From: Comamonas aquatica NBRC 14918 | Lineage (GTDB): Bacteria; Pseudomonadota; Gammaproteobacteria; Burkholderiales; Burkholderiaceae_C | Length of the DNA stretch: 64,000 bases | NCBI RefSeq assembly: GCF_000739875.1 | Contig: NZ_BBJR01000048.1 | Location: 1-64,000 of the forward strand | Reading direction: 5' to 3' | Shown here: positions 7,331 through 16,601 of the stretch, piece after piece | Layout of the letters: the number at the start of each line of letters is the position of its first letter | Numbering within the stretch: position 1 is the stretch's first letter | Position numbers and translations under genes: made by a program | Notes under the pieces: generated by a model | What the model saw: only the letters and a program-made list of their open reading frames with translations | Databases searched by the model: none | What the model was told of the DNA's origin: nothing

Positions 7331-9298
7331 TCAGACACCGGCGGCCGGGGCATCAGTCAGTGCGAGCTCTGGCTCGGGCGGCTGCAGCAGTTGCTGCATC
7401 CACTGCGCCAACCGCTGCTCCAGCGCGGTGAGCTGCTGCTCCGCCGACTCGATCTCGGCAATCCGCTCCATCAGGCCGCTGGCCGCTTCGCTGATGCGGT
7501 CCACCGCCTCAATGCGGCGGGCAAAGCTGCGTTTGCGCTCTTTCAATTGTGCATCCAGCTGCGAGGTGGCGCTTTTGCTCCACAAATCCAGGTCATTCGC
7601 TGCGGACTCAAACAGGGTGCGCAGCCGCATGCCCAGGGCCTTGACCATGCGCTGACCAAACAGCGGGTTCGCCAGCTTGAGCGCATGGCCGAATCCCAGG
7701 TACTGCAGGTAGCTCTCTTCAATCTGCGCCAGCTCGCGGTCGAAGTCGTGCAGCTGCAAGTCGCCAGGCAGTTGCAGGGAGAAGCCGTACTCCGTGTTCA
7801 GTTCCTTGAACGTGGCGCTGAGCATGGTCTGGATTTCGCCGGCGGCGGCCTTGGCCTGCTGCCCCAGGCCGCGCAGGCTCTCGAACGTGGCCGCATAGAC
7901 CTTGCGCACCCCCAGCTTCAGCCCGGAATGCTCCAGTGCCCCGGCCAGTTGCTCCAGCTCGCGCCGCAGCGAGGTTGCGCCCAGCAGCTGGAAGGCCTGG
8001 TTCATGAGCTTGAGGTGCACCGTGCGCACCGCCAAAATCTTGGCGCTGCTGTCCTCGAACGTGCGCTGCTCCTGCTGGATGCGCTGGCGCATGCTCTGGA
8101 TCACCGTGGCATTCTTGCCGCGCAGGCTGCGCAGCTCCAGCATCTGCTCGTCCAGGTCACGGCGCCGGATCTGGATGGCGCGCTGCACCTGGGCCTGCAA
8201 CTGGGTCACGCCCGCCCCCACGACGTTGCGCAGGATGCTCTGGCGGTGCGCCAGGATGCCCTGCGCCAGCAGGTCCTCGAACAAGGGCAGGCCGCTGCGC
8301 TGCAGCAGGGCGGCATTGCTCTCGATCTTGGCCATCAGGCCTTTCTGCGCCGACAGCGGCAGGATGCGCGCCGGATCGATGCCCAGAATCTGCGCACTCT
8401 GGGCACGCTGGCGGTTCAGCTGGGCCTGCACTTCCGTGCCCGAATCCAGACTGCCCCACAGGGTGTCGATCTTGTTCAGCACCACCAGGTGGGCATCTCC
8501 CTCGCGGTGGCAGGGCAGCAGGTGCTCGCGCCAGATGGCCAGGTCCGACTTGGTCACGCCCGCATCGGCCGCCAGCAGGAACACCACGGCATGGGCCTGG
8601 GCGATCAGGTTGACGGTCAGCTCCGGCTCGGTGCCGACGGCATTCAGGCCCGGCGTGTCGACGATCACCAGCCCCTGCTTAAGCAACGGGTGGGCCATGT
8701 TCAACAGGGCGTGGCGCCATTTGGGAATCTCGACCAGCCCCTGCTCATCGGGCACGGGGTTGTCGACCCCTGCCTCATCGCTCCAAAAGCCCAGGGTCCT
8801 GGCCTCTTCCACCGACACCTTGCACACCTGCGCCACATGCGCCAGGGTGCTGGCCAACTGGTCCGGGTCGTGCACGTCCATGGGCAACTGCACCCAGGTC
8901 GAGGGCCGGCTGCGCCATTCCGCCAGGCTGTAGGGTTGCGCCCGGGTCTCCACCGGCAGCAGCCGCAGGCAGGGGGGCAAGGCCGGGTCATAGCCCAGCT
9001 CGGTCGGGCACATGGTGGTGCGCCCTGGCGTGGCCGGCATGATGCGCCGGCCATAGTGGGCAAAGAACACGGCGTTGATCAGCTCGGACTTGCCGCGCGA
9101 GAACTCTGCCACAAAGGCCACACAGACCTTGTCACCGCGCAGCAGATGCTCCAGGCGCAGCAGGTGGTCCTGCACGGCGGCATCCAGCAGGTCCTGGGCC
9201 GCCAGCCAATCCCGGAAACTGGCCATCTGAGCGGCAAACCCCTTGCGCCATTGGCCAAAACGATCAAATTGCTCGCCGAATGAAAGGCCCACGATCAT
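7331..9298 (-). CDS. Dynamin-family large GTPase
   Basis: A 655-residue protein with an N-terminal dynamin-type GTPase domain. G1 is A-E-F-S-R-G-K-S (residues 64-71), G2 lies around R-T-T-M-C-P-T-E, G3 is D-T-P-G-L-N (from D214) and G4 is L-N-K-I-D (near 274-278). About 110 residues separate G2 from G3, longer than in a small GTPase. The rest is mostly helical and charged (about 310-600), as expected for the dynamin stalk. It ends with a Gln/Leu-rich helix. No transmembrane helix is obvious. Bacterial dynamins remodel or protect membranes; the role of this one is unknown. Start ATG 9298 follows GAGAGGGG. It lies between mutM and mutY on the same strand. Confidence 0.88.
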   Translation of the reverse strand: MIVGLSFGEQFDRFGQWRKGFAAQMASFRDWLAAQDLLDAAVQDHLLRLEHLLRGDKVCVAFVAEFSRGKSELINAVFFAHYGRRIMPATPGRTTMCPTELGYDPALPPCLRLLPVETRAQPYSLAEWRSRPSTWVQLPMDVHDPDQLASTLAHVAQVCKVSVEEARTLGFWSDEAGVDNPVPDEQGLVEIPKWRHALLNMAHPLLKQGLVIVDTPGLNAVGTEPELTVNLIAQAHAVVFLLAADAGVTKSDLAIWREHLLPCHREGDAHLVVLNKIDTLWGSLDSGTEVQAQLNRQRAQSAQILGIDPARILPLSAQKGLMAKIESNAALLQRSGLPLFEDLLAQGILAHRQSILRNVVGAGVTQLQAQVQRAIQIRRRDLDEQMLELRSLRGKNATVIQSMRQRIQQEQRTFEDSSAKILAVRTVHLKLMNQAFQLLGATSLRRELEQLAGALEHSGLKLGVRKVYAATFESLRGLGQQAKAAAGEIQTMLSATFKELNTEYGFSLQLPGDLQLHDFDRELAQIEESYLQYLGFGHALKLANPLFGQRMVKALGMRLRTLFESAANDLDLWSKSATSQLDAQLKERKRSFARRIEAVDRISEAASGLMERIAEIESAEQQLTALEQRLAQWMQQLLQPPEPELALTDAPAAGV

Positions 9299-9383
9299 CC
9301 CCTCTCGCAACGTCTGTGTGCTGCCTGCATGCAATATACCTGCAGGCTGCCTGCGGGGAGCCCGGTGAATGTGACCCTTTTGC

Positions 9384-10205
9384 CTAGGATTTCTGGCAGT
9401 GCGGGCAATAGAACGTGCTGCGCTGCCCTTGGCGCAACAAGGCAATCGGCCTGCCACACTGCACACAGGGCAGACCTTCGCGGCCGTAGACCTTGGCTTG
9501 CAACTGGAAGTGTCCCGGCAGCCCATCCGCGTTCGAGAAATCACGCAGCGTGGTGCCGCCGCGCTCGACCGCCAGGGCCAGGATGTCACGAATCGCCTGG
9601 AACAAACGGCGGGCCTTGACGGCGCTGATGGCCTGCCCCGGCGTGGTGGGTGCAATCCGGCTGGCAAACAACACCTCGGAGGCATAGATATTGCCAACGC
9701 CCACCACCAGCTTGCCCCCCAGCAGCAAGGGCTTGATGGGCGTGCGGCTGCGCGCCAGCCCATCCCGGAACGACTCCCAGCGGAAGTGGTGCACATCCAG
9801 CGGCTCCATGCCCAGCCCGTCGAGCAGCTTGCGCGCCACCGGATCGTCGTCGCCGTCCGTGGCGATCACGGCGCCGAAACGCCGCGGATCATGCAGGCGC
9901 AGCGTGCCCCGGTCGGTTTGCATGTCGAAGTGCTCGTGCGGCCCCAGTGCGGCGGGCAGCTGGGTGGCGAACCGCAAGCTGCCGGACATGCCCAGGTGCA
10001 CCATCAGCATGCCGCGGTCCAGATCGATCAGCAGGTACTTGCCGCGTCGGCGCACCTGCTGCACACGGGCGCCCACCAGGCTGGACGGTGCACGCCCCAG
10101 CGGCCAGCGCAGGGGTTTGCCCAGGGTCACCGACAGCACCTGGGCACCGGCGATTTGCGACGCGAAGCTGCGGCGCGTGACTTCAACCTCAGGAAGTTCT
10201 GGCAT
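9384..10205 (-). CDS. mutM: Formamidopyrimidine-DNA glycosylase MutM
   Basis: A 273-residue Fpg/Nei-type glycosylase/AP lyase that excises 8-oxoguanine and FaPy lesions. The invariant N-terminus M-P-E-L-P-E-V-E supplies catalytic Pro2 and Glu3. K56 (R-R-R-G-K-Y) is the conserved beta-hairpin lysine. The C-terminal zinc finger is C-V-Q-C ... C-P-H-C. Length is normal. It is divergent from the TPR gene at 10254 and upstream of the dynamin-like gene and mutY, so two arms of the GO repair system sit within 4 kb. Confidence 0.97.
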   Translation of the reverse strand: MPELPEVEVTRRSFASQIAGAQVLSVTLGKPLRWPLGRAPSSLVGARVQQVRRRGKYLLIDLDRGMLMVHLGMSGSLRFATQLPAALGPHEHFDMQTDRGTLRLHDPRRFGAVIATDGDDDPVARKLLDGLGMEPLDVHHFRWESFRDGLARSRTPIKPLLLGGKLVVGVGNIYASEVLFASRIAPTTPGQAISAVKARRLFQAIRDILALAVERGGTTLRDFSNADGLPGHFQLQAKVYGREGLPCVQCGRPIALLRQGQRSTFYCPHCQKS

Positions 10206-10253
10206 CTGTCGAATTCATTCACAGGGGGGAAATGCTTGGATTATTATGGGTTG

Positions 10254-12014
10254 ATGGTTCTCACACTCCGCACTTGGCACTTGGCCCTGATCCCTGCCCT
10301 TGTTCTTGGAACAGTGCCGGCTCACGCTCAAGGAAAATCCTCCCCCGCGCCGCAGCCCGACCAGCCATCGGCGTCAGACCTGGCCGCGGCCTTGGATGCG
10401 GAGCTGTTCTATGAACTGCTGGTCGGAGAGATGTCGGCCTCCCAGGGCGATGCCACCAATGCGATTGCGCTGTTCATGGATGCGGCCCGCCAGACCCAGT
10501 CGCCACAGCTGTACCAGCGGGCCGCCGAACTGGCCCTGCAATCCCGCTCGGGTCAGCGTGCGCTGATCGTTGCCAACGAGTGGTACAAGGCCTTTCCGCA
10601 GTCGCGCGACGCCAACCGCTACATGCTCCAGATTTTGCTGATGCTCAATCGCGTCTCCGAATCCCAGGAGTACCTGGCCCGCGAAGTCGCCTGGACCCCC
10701 GCAGCCTCCAAACCCGCCACTTATCTGGCGATTGCCCAGCTGTACAGCCGTGCCAGCGACAAGGCCATGGCAGCCAGCGTGGTCGAGCAAGCGTTGCAGC
10801 CCGATGTAAAGGACCCCGCCCTGGGGTCTGCAGCCTGGGCCACGATTGGCCATCTGCGCCTGGTGGCCGGCCAGAAGGACCTGGCACTGCAGGCCCTGGA
10901 ACAGGCCTATGACCTCGGCCGACGCAATGGCGCCACGGCACTGCTGGCGCTGGAACTGCTCGAAACCGGCAGCCTGTCCGTCGAGCCAATGGTCCAGGAT
11001 TACATGCAGCACCAGCCCGCACCGACCATACAGATGGCCTATGTGCGCGTACTCATGGAGCAGCAGCGCCTGGAAGATGCGCAAAAGCAGCTGACGCCCC
11101 TGCTCAAGGCACAGCCCGACATGACCGATGCCTGGATGGCCCAGGCCAGCCTGCATGCCCAGCGCGCGGCCTGGCCGCAGGCGCAGCAGGCGCTGCGACG
11201 CCTGGAAAGCCTGCTGCTCCAGATCCCGAACGAAGCGCCGCGCACGCATGCACTCACCCAGGCCTATGTGCTGGGCGGGCGCATTTCGCTGCAGCAGAAA
11301 GACTACCCCCAGGCGCTGACATGGATGGACAAGGTGCCGGAAGAGGCTCAAACGCTGACGGTACAAAGCCTCAAGGCACAGGCCCTGGCCAAACAGGGCA
11401 AGCTGGCTCAGGGCCGCGCTTTGATCCGTGCCGTTCCCGCGAATGGCGATGAACAGGAAATGCAAAAACGCCGGGCCGAAGTGACCCTGCTGCGGGACAA
11501 CGGCGCGCCCCAAGAAGCCTACCTGCTGCAACGCACCCTGTACGAACAATCGCCTAGGAACGCCGACATTGCCTACGAAACTGCGATCCTGGCCGAGCGT
11601 GCCGGCAAGCTGGAGGTGATGGAGAAGATCCTGCTCGACCTGATCGCGCAGCACCCCGACCACTACCACGCCTACAACGCGCTGGGCTACTCCTGGGCCG
11701 ACCGCGGCATTCGACTGCCGGAAGCCCGCAAGCTGATTGAAACCGCCCTGTCCCACGCCCCCGAGGACCCCTTCATCACCGACAGCCTGGCGTGGCTGGA
11801 GTTCCGTGCCGGCAACCACGCGCAGGCACTGGCGCTGCTAGAAAAGGCCTACGCAGTGCGTGACGATGTGGAGATTGCCGCTCACCTGGGCGAAGTGCTA
11901 TGGACCCTGGGCCAGCACAACCGTGCACGCACCATCTGGCACCAGGCGCAACGGCGCGATGCCGACAACGAAACCTTGCGCGCCACCTTGGAACGCCTGC
12001 AAGTCACGCCCTGA
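10254..12014 (+). CDS. Exported tetratricopeptide-repeat protein upstream of lolB
   Basis: A 586-residue protein with a signal peptide (hydrophobic L-A-L-I-P-A-L-V-L-G, cleavage after A-H-A-Q) and TPR-type helical repeats through most of its length. The C-terminal repeats are clear (H-A-Y-N-A-L-G-Y-S-W-A-D, then D-S-L-A-W-L-E-F-R-A-G-N). Such proteins are periplasmic scaffolds. Its stop overlaps the lolB start (TGATG), and the pairing with lolB-ispE is common in Burkholderiales, so an envelope role is likely. A TTG at 10236, seven bases after GGGGGG, is an alternative in-frame start that would add six residues. Confidence 0.85.
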   Translation: MVLTLRTWHLALIPALVLGTVPAHAQGKSSPAPQPDQPSASDLAAALDAELFYELLVGEMSASQGDATNAIALFMDAARQTQSPQLYQRAAELALQSRSGQRALIVANEWYKAFPQSRDANRYMLQILLMLNRVSESQEYLAREVAWTPAASKPATYLAIAQLYSRASDKAMAASVVEQALQPDVKDPALGSAAWATIGHLRLVAGQKDLALQALEQAYDLGRRNGATALLALELLETGSLSVEPMVQDYMQHQPAPTIQMAYVRVLMEQQRLEDAQKQLTPLLKAQPDMTDAWMAQASLHAQRAAWPQAQQALRRLESLLLQIPNEAPRTHALTQAYVLGGRISLQQKDYPQALTWMDKVPEEAQTLTVQSLKAQALAKQGKLAQGRALIRAVPANGDEQEMQKRRAEVTLLRDNGAPQEAYLLQRTLYEQSPRNADIAYETAILAERAGKLEVMEKILLDLIAQHPDHYHAYNALGYSWADRGIRLPEARKLIETALSHAPEDPFITDSLAWLEFRAGNHAQALALLEKAYAVRDDVEIAAHLGEVLWTLGQHNRARTIWHQAQRRDADNETLRATLERLQVTP

Positions 12015-12550
12015 TGCCGCGCCCCACCATGTCCGTTCTTTCCCATCCCCTGGCAGGGCGCGCCCGCATGCTGGCCCTGGGTGCCATGTTGGTGCTCGCC
12101 GGCTGCAGCACCCCGCCGCCGCCCGCCGCGTCCGGCCCGCAGCAGCAAGCCTGGGCAGGCCGCATGGGCCTGCAGGTGCACGACCCGCTGGCTCCGGAGC
12201 GCTCCTTCAGCGCCTCTTTCCATCTGCAAGGCACGCCGGACAACGGCAGGCTGGACATTTTCAATCCCCTGGGCTCACAGATTGCCAAGCTGGAGTGGCA
12301 ACCGGGTGTGGCATCCCTGCAGCAAGGGGACCGCATCACCGAATCGACGTCGCTACAAGAGCTGCTGGAGCGCAGCCTGGGCACACCGCTGCCCCTGGAG
12401 GCCCTGTTCGGCTGGCTGCGCGGCCTCCAGACCAGCGCACCAGGCTGGCAGGTGGACCTCAGCCGCTATGCACAAGGCCGCATCACGGCGCAGCGCCTGA
12501 GCCCGCCACCCACGGCCACCTTGCAACTGCTGCTGCAAGCACCCGAATAA
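12014..12550 (+). CDS. lolB: Outer-membrane lipoprotein insertion factor LolB
   Basis: A 178-residue lipoprotein with lipobox L-V-L-A-G-C, acylated Cys at residue 31. LolB is the outer-membrane receptor that takes lipoproteins from LolA and inserts them. Typical features are the W-A-G-R-M-G-L-Q-V region after the Cys and the D-I-F-N-P-L-G-S-Q segment. Its family place is also supported by position upstream of ispE, as in many proteobacteria. Start ATG 12014 overlaps the TPR stop; an internal ATG at 12029 is an alternative. A short Pro-rich linker follows the lipobox. Confidence 0.9.
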   Translation: MPRPTMSVLSHPLAGRARMLALGAMLVLAGCSTPPPPAASGPQQQAWAGRMGLQVHDPLAPERSFSASFHLQGTPDNGRLDIFNPLGSQIAKLEWQPGVASLQQGDRITESTSLQELLERSLGTPLPLEALFGWLRGLQTSAPGWQVDLSRYAQGRITAQRLSPPPTATLQLLLQAPE

Positions 12551-12597
12551 GCCAAGAGGCAGGCCCTCTTTCGCGACACTTTTCTGCGCCACTCTCC

Positions 12598-13458
12598 ATG
12601 CACACCTTCTATGACGTGCCGGCCCCCGCCAAACTGAACCTGTTCCTGCACATCACGGGGCGCAGGGCCGATGGCTACCACCTGCTGCAGTCGGTGTTCA
12701 TGCTCATCGACTGGCAAGATCGTTTGCATTTCGAGCGCACGCACAGTGCCCAGATCTCCCGCCAGGACCTGAACCCCGAGGCCCCACCGCTTCCGGCCGA
12801 CGACCTGTGCACCCGCGCCGCCCAGGCGCTGCAAGCCGCCACAGGCTGCACCCAGGGTGTGCGGATTGCGATCGACAAGCACATCCCGGCCCAGGCGGGG
12901 ATGGGCGGGGGATCGTCGGATGCGGCCAGCACCCTGGTTGCCCTCAATCGCCTGTGGAACCTGCAGCTCTCGCGCACCGAACTGTCCCGGATTGGTGAAC
13001 GCCTGGGTGCCGATGTGCCGTTTTTCATCCATGGACAGAATGCCTGGGTGGAAGGCATTGGCGAACACATCGCACCGCTCACTGGTGCCGCACAACTGCC
13101 CACCAGCGACTTCATCGTGGTCAAGCCCCAAGCCGGTCTGGATACGCAAGGCATCTTCACCGCGCCCAATCTGACGCGCGACACAAAGCGTGCTAGAATC
13201 GAAGACTTTGCTGCAGATCACTACGGTTTTGGCCATAACGACTTGCAGCCCGTCGCTGAAGCCTTGTGCCCCGACGTGAGAAAAGCGCGACAGCTGCTGG
13301 AATCACTGGGATTGCATGCTACAATGACTGGCTCAGGAAGTGCAGTGTTTGCACAAACCAGCAAAGCCATTGAATTGCAAGACGCACCGCGCGGATGGCA
13401 ATTCAAAATTTGCAAGAATCTGGAAAAACATCCTTTGTTTCACTGGATACCAGAGTAG
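12598..13458 (+). CDS. ispE: 4-diphosphocytidyl-2-C-methyl-D-erythritol kinase
   Basis: A 286-residue GHMP-family kinase, fourth step of the MEP pathway to isoprenoids. The N-terminus has A-P-A-K-L-N-L-F-L-H-I-T-G. The ATP-binding glycine loop P-A-Q-A-G-M-G-G-G-S-S-D-A-A is near residues 97-110. The third motif appears as M-T-G-S-G-S-A-V-F. ATG 12598 was chosen because M-H-T-F-Y-D-V-P-A-P-A-K matches the family start; the longer open frame upstream overlaps lolB. tRNA-Gln and prs follow, a conserved betaproteobacterial order. Confidence 0.96.
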   Translation: MHTFYDVPAPAKLNLFLHITGRRADGYHLLQSVFMLIDWQDRLHFERTHSAQISRQDLNPEAPPLPADDLCTRAAQALQAATGCTQGVRIAIDKHIPAQAGMGGGSSDAASTLVALNRLWNLQLSRTELSRIGERLGADVPFFIHGQNAWVEGIGEHIAPLTGAAQLPTSDFIVVKPQAGLDTQGIFTAPNLTRDTKRARIEDFAADHYGFGHNDLQPVAEALCPDVRKARQLLESLGLHATMTGSGSAVFAQTSKAIELQDAPRGWQFKICKNLEKHPLFHWIPE

Positions 13459-13501
13459 TCAAGCTACCGGTTGGTTGTTATCAACGACAATTGACCTGTG
13501 T

Positions 13502-13578
13502 AGGGGAGTCGCCAAGTTGGTTAAGGCACCGGATTTTGATTCCGGCATGCGAGGGTTCGAGTCCTTCCTCCCCTGCCA
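13502..13578 (+). tRNA. tRNA-Gln (TTG)
   Basis: Seventy-seven bases with a perfect 7-bp acceptor stem (AGGGGAG / CTCCCCT), discriminator G and encoded CCA. The anticodon loop is GATTTTGATTC (anticodon TTG), and the T arm holds GGTTCGAGTCC. It lies between ispE and prs and is probably cotranscribed with prs, whose start is 43 bp downstream. Confidence 0.95.
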
Positions 13579-13620
13579 AATATCTTTATGCGTTCAAGCA
13601 AACCCAATACTGGGAAGCTC

Positions 13621-14580
13621 ATGCAATCCAACAATTCTGAATTCGTGGTTTTTACGGGCAATGCCAACCGTGGCATGGCCGAAGAAATCGCCAAGCATCT
13701 CGGCACGTCTCTGGGCGCGGCCGATGTTGGTCGTTTTTCCGACGGTGAAGTCACCGTAGAAATCAAGCAAAACGTTCGTACCCGCGACGTGTTCGTGGTG
13801 CAGCCCACCTGCGCCCCCACCAACGACAACCTGATGGAGTTGCTGGTGATGGTCGATGCGCTGAAGCGTGCCTCGGCACAAAGCATCTGCGCCGTCATCC
13901 CCTACTTTGGCTACGCCCGCCAGGACCGCCGCGTGCGCTCCACGCGTGTGGCCATCACGGCCAAGGTGGTGGCCAACATGCTGCAAGCCGCTGGTGTCAA
14001 CCGCGTGCTGACCATGGACTTGCACGCGGACCAGATCCAGGGTTTCTTCGACATTCCCGTGGACAACATCTACGCCTCGCCCGTGCTGCTGGGTGATCTG
14101 AACCAGAAGAAGTACGACGATCTGATCGTGGTCTCTCCGGACGTGGGTGGCGTGGTGCGTGCCCGTGCACTGGCCAAGCAACTGGGTTGCGATCTGGCGA
14201 TCATCGACAAGCGCCGCCCCAAGGCCAACGTGTCCGAAGTGATGCACGTGATTGGCGACATTGATGGCCGCAACTGCGTCATCATGGACGACATGATCGA
14301 CACCGCCGGCACCCTGGTGAAGGCTGCCGAAGTACTGAAGGAGCGCGGCGCGAAGAACGTGTATGCCTATTGCACACACCCCATCTTCTCCGGCCCTGCG
14401 ATCCAGCGCATCACCGAAGGTTCGGCACTCGACGAAGTCGTGGTGACCAACACCATTCCTCTGAGCGCAGCCGCCCAGGCGTGCAGCAAGATCCGCCAAC
14501 TGTCCGTGGCGCCGCTGTTTGCGGAAACCATCCAGCGCATCTCCACCGGTGACTCGGTGAGCAGCCTGTTCCAGGACTAA
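13621..14580 (+). CDS. prs: Ribose-phosphate pyrophosphokinase (PRPP synthetase)
   Basis: A 319-residue class I enzyme making PRPP from ribose 5-phosphate and ATP for purines, pyrimidines, histidine, tryptophan and NAD. Visible signatures are F-S-D-G-E-V-T-V-E near residue 37, [12 protein letters not shown], the [11 protein letters not shown] metal site, [11 protein letters not shown] and the PRPP loop [15 protein letters not shown] 13621 (M-Q-S-N-N-S-E-F) is preferred to the upstream frame start overlapping the tRNA region. A UUCG-loop terminator follows. Confidence 0.97.
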   Translation: MQSNNSEFVVFTGNANRGMAEEIAKHLGTSLGAADVGRFSDGEVTVEIKQNVRTRDVFVVQPTCAPTNDNLMELLVMVDALKRASAQSICAVIPYFGYARQDRRVRSTRVAITAKVVANMLQAAGVNRVLTMDLHADQIQGFFDIPVDNIYASPVLLGDLNQKKYDDLIVVSPDVGGVVRARALAKQLGCDLAIIDKRRPKANVSEVMHVIGDIDGRNCVIMDDMIDTAGTLVKAAEVLKERGAKNVYAYCTHPIFSGPAIQRITEGSALDEVVVTNTIPLSAAAQACSKIRQLSVAPLFAETIQRISTGDSVSSLFQD

Positions 14581-14604
14581 AGTTTTTCCTTCGGGATCCG
14601 TGAC

Positions 14605-14630
14605 AGCCTCCTTCGGGAGGCTTGCGTTTT
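14605..14630 (+). terminator. UUCG-tetraloop hairpin after prs
   Basis: AGCCTCC (14605-14611), loop TTCG, GGAGGCT (14616-14622), then TGCGTTTT. The short GC stem with a stable tetraloop and a weak T-tract is a plausible terminator or attenuator between prs and rplY. Confidence 0.7.
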
Positions 14631-14709
14631 CCGGAGTTTCTTCCAAAGCCTGTGCTTTGGTCATCAACCGAGTGGGACTGGTCGCGGTCCACTCACATTG
14701 GAGTTAGTT

Positions 14710-15327
14710 ATGCAAATCGCTGCAACATCGCGCAATCTGCAAGGTACGGGTGCGAGCCGCCGCCTGCGTATTTCCGGCAACACCCCTGGCATCCTGTTCG
14801 GTGCTGGTCAGGACGCACAAAAGATCGAAATCGATCACAACACCCTGTTCCACGCTCTGAAGAAGGAAGCTTTCCACACTTCGATCCTGGATCTGGACCT
14901 GGACGGTCAAGTCGTAAAGGCCGTGCTGCGCGACGTGCAGTACCACCCCTTCAAGCCCGCGATCCTGCACGTGGACTTCCAGCGCGTGGACGAAAACACC
15001 AAGGTCGAATCCAAGGTGGCCCTGCGTTACGAAGGCGCTGAGCAATCGCCCGCCGTGACCGTGGAAAACGGCACCGTGACCCCCCTGATCACCGAAGTGT
15101 CCGTGCTGGCTACGCCCGCCAAGACCCCCGAGTTCATCACTGTGGACCTATCCAAGCTGACCTCGAAGATCATCCCCGGTCTGCAAACCGTGAAGGCGCC
15201 TGCTGGCGTGAAGATCATTGCCCGCGGTTCCAACAAGAACCCCGTGCTGGTCGCTGTGAAGCTGCCCGAAGCTGCCGTGGCAGCACCTGTGGCCACAGCC
15301 GCTCCCGCCAAGAAGGGCAAGAAGTAA
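14710..15327 (+). CDS. rplY: 50S ribosomal protein L25/general stress protein Ctc
   Basis: A 205-residue long-form (Ctc/TL5-type) L25 that binds 5S rRNA. It has an N-terminal L25 beta-barrel (about 1-95) and a C-terminal TL5-like domain (about 100-185), ending in an Ala/Lys tail (A-P-A-K-K-G-K-K). The E. coli form is only about 94 residues; the long form is usual in Betaproteobacteria. Start ATG 14710 has GGAGTTAG eight bases upstream. It sits between prs and pth, a common arrangement. Two hairpins after the stop end the transcript. Confidence 0.96.
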   Translation: MQIAATSRNLQGTGASRRLRISGNTPGILFGAGQDAQKIEIDHNTLFHALKKEAFHTSILDLDLDGQVVKAVLRDVQYHPFKPAILHVDFQRVDENTKVESKVALRYEGAEQSPAVTVENGTVTPLITEVSVLATPAKTPEFITVDLSKLTSKIIPGLQTVKAPAGVKIIARGSNKNPVLVAVKLPEAAVAAPVATAAPAKKGKK

Positions 15328-15344
15328 TTCTTGCGCTTGGCGCC

Positions 15345-15404
15345 GGACAGTCCCGACGGACTGTCCCCCAACAATGGCCCGCCCTGTGCGGGCCATTTGT
15401 TTTG
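15345..15404 (+). terminator. Tandem hairpins after rplY
   Basis: The first stem is GGACAGTCC-cgac-GGACTGTCC (15345-15366), perfect 9 bp. The second is AATGGCCCGC-cctgt-GCGGGCCATT (15373-15397), perfect 10 bp, followed by TGTTTT. The second has the form of a rho-independent terminator. Confidence 0.8.
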
Positions 15405-15447
15405 CACGGCCGCGCGGCACACGCGGCCCTGATTGGATAATCCGCAC

Positions 15448-16089
15448 ATGATCAAACTGTTTGTGGGCCTGGGCAATCCGGGGCCGGAATACGAAGACAC
15501 ACGCCACAACGCCGGGTTCTGGTGGATCGACGGGCTGGCGAGGGAACTCAAGGTGCACCTGCAGCCCGAGCGCAGCTACTGGGGGCTGGCGGCCCGCGCC
15601 AACGTCCAGGGGCAGACGGTGTGGCTGCTGCAGCCGCAGACCTTCATGAACCTGTCGGGCAAATCGGTGGGGGCCCTGGCGCGCTTTTTCAAGATCAAGC
15701 CCGAAGAGGTGCTGGTGGTGCATGACGAGCTGGATTTCGAGCCCGGCCAGATCAAGCTCAAGCAAGGCGGCAGCCACGGCGGCCACAACGGCCTGCGCGA
15801 CATCCACGCCCAGCTGGGCAGCCCCGACTACTGGCGCCTGCGCGTCGGCATCGGCCACCCGGGGCAAAAGGGCGAGGTCTCGGGCTGGGTCCTGCGCAAG
15901 CCGCCCCAGGACCAGTGGCAGGCCATCCACGAGCAACTGGACCGCAGCCTCAAGGCCTGGCCCCTGCTGGTGGCCGGCGAGATGGACAAAGCCATCGCCC
16001 AGATCAACACCAACAAGCCACCGCGTCCCAAGCCACCGCGCAAACCGGCGCCCGACGACGCTGCCGGTGCGCCAGCGATCAAGGAATAA
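15448..16089 (+). CDS. pth: Peptidyl-tRNA hydrolase
   Basis: A 213-residue enzyme that recycles peptidyl-tRNA shed from stalled ribosomes. The N-terminus [17 protein letters not shown] carries the catalytic His (in R-H-N). The F-M-N-L-S-G motif and H-D-E-L-D-F follow, then G-S-H-G-G-H-N-G-L. The C-terminal ~25 residues are a Pro/Lys/Ala tail beyond the ~190-residue core. ATG 15448 lacks a Shine-Dalgarno, but GATAAT ends 6 nt upstream, suggesting a leaderless transcript. A long palindrome after the stop terminates it. Confidence 0.96.
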   Translation: MIKLFVGLGNPGPEYEDTRHNAGFWWIDGLARELKVHLQPERSYWGLAARANVQGQTVWLLQPQTFMNLSGKSVGALARFFKIKPEEVLVVHDELDFEPGQIKLKQGGSHGGHNGLRDIHAQLGSPDYWRLRVGIGHPGQKGEVSGWVLRKPPQDQWQAIHEQLDRSLKAWPLLVAGEMDKAIAQINTNKPPRPKPPRKPAPDDAAGAPAIKE

Positions 16090-16090
16090 A

Positions 16091-16135
16091 AAAATAGCTG
16101 CTGACGCTTGACTGTCAAGCGTTAGCAGCTATTTT
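16091..16135. repeat. Dispersed palindrome, copy B (short form, bidirectional terminator)
   Basis: A 21-bp stem (16091-16111 with 16115-16135) has one mismatch and a 3-nt loop. The arms start AAAATAGCTGCT and pair with AGCAGCTATTTT. A-runs on the left and T's on the right allow termination of both pth (plus) and the ferredoxin gene (minus). It is the cleanest copy of the window's intergenic palindrome family and lacks the nested inner stem of the long copies. Confidence 0.8.
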
Positions 16136-16152
16136 GACCGATATTTTCTAGG

Positions 16153-16413
16153 TCAGATCTTCTGCGCTTGCGCCTGCAGGCGCTCGAACTTCTGCAGCAG
16201 GCTGTCGCGGCTTTCAACAAAATCCGGGTTGACCGGAATGCAGGAGACCGGGCAGACCTGCATGCACTGTGGCTCGTCAAAGTGGCCCACGCATTCGGTG
16301 CACTTGTGCGGGTCGATCTCATAGATCAACTCGCCCATGAAGATGGCATCGTTGGGGCACTCAGGCTCGCAGACATCGCAATTGATGCACTCTTCCGTGA
16401 TCATCAGTGCCAT
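16153..16413 (-). CDS. YfhL-family 2[4Fe-4S] ferredoxin
   Basis: An 86-residue ferredoxin. The first cluster motif is C9-X2-C12-X2-C15-X3-C19-P. The second is C38-X2-C41-X8-C50-X3-C54-P; the eight-residue insert (V-G-H-F-D-E-P-Q) is typical of the YfhL/Alvin type with low-potential clusters. An extra Cys58 follows. It is a cytosolic electron carrier whose partner is not evident from neighbours. ATG 16413 is preferred; the frame extends six residues upstream to 16431. It converges on pth across the shared palindromic terminator. Confidence 0.93.
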   Translation of the reverse strand: MALMITEECINCDVCEPECPNDAIFMGELIYEIDPHKCTECVGHFDEPQCMQVCPVSCIPVNPDFVESRDSLLQKFERLQAQAQKI

Positions 16414-16601
16414 GGCACGCCTCCTGGGCACAGTTCGGCCCGCACGGCGGCCCAGGGGTCGGGGGGGGTCAACTCAGGCAACATGCACCGATTATCCCGC
16501 GCCTGTCCCCAGTGCCGTGCAGGGGGTCACTACGTCCATGCTTTGCACTGTGGGATTTGCCGCTATGCTCGGGGCCCGCGCCCCTCGCCTGCCTTGCCTT
16601 C

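Noticed and set aside
10232-10414. 60-residue frame starting with ATG just after GGGGGG
   Set aside because: The ribosome-like GGGGGG fits this ATG, but the peptide is an out-of-frame reading of the TPR protein's signal region. The TPR frame is the real one, and TTG 10236 may use the same site.
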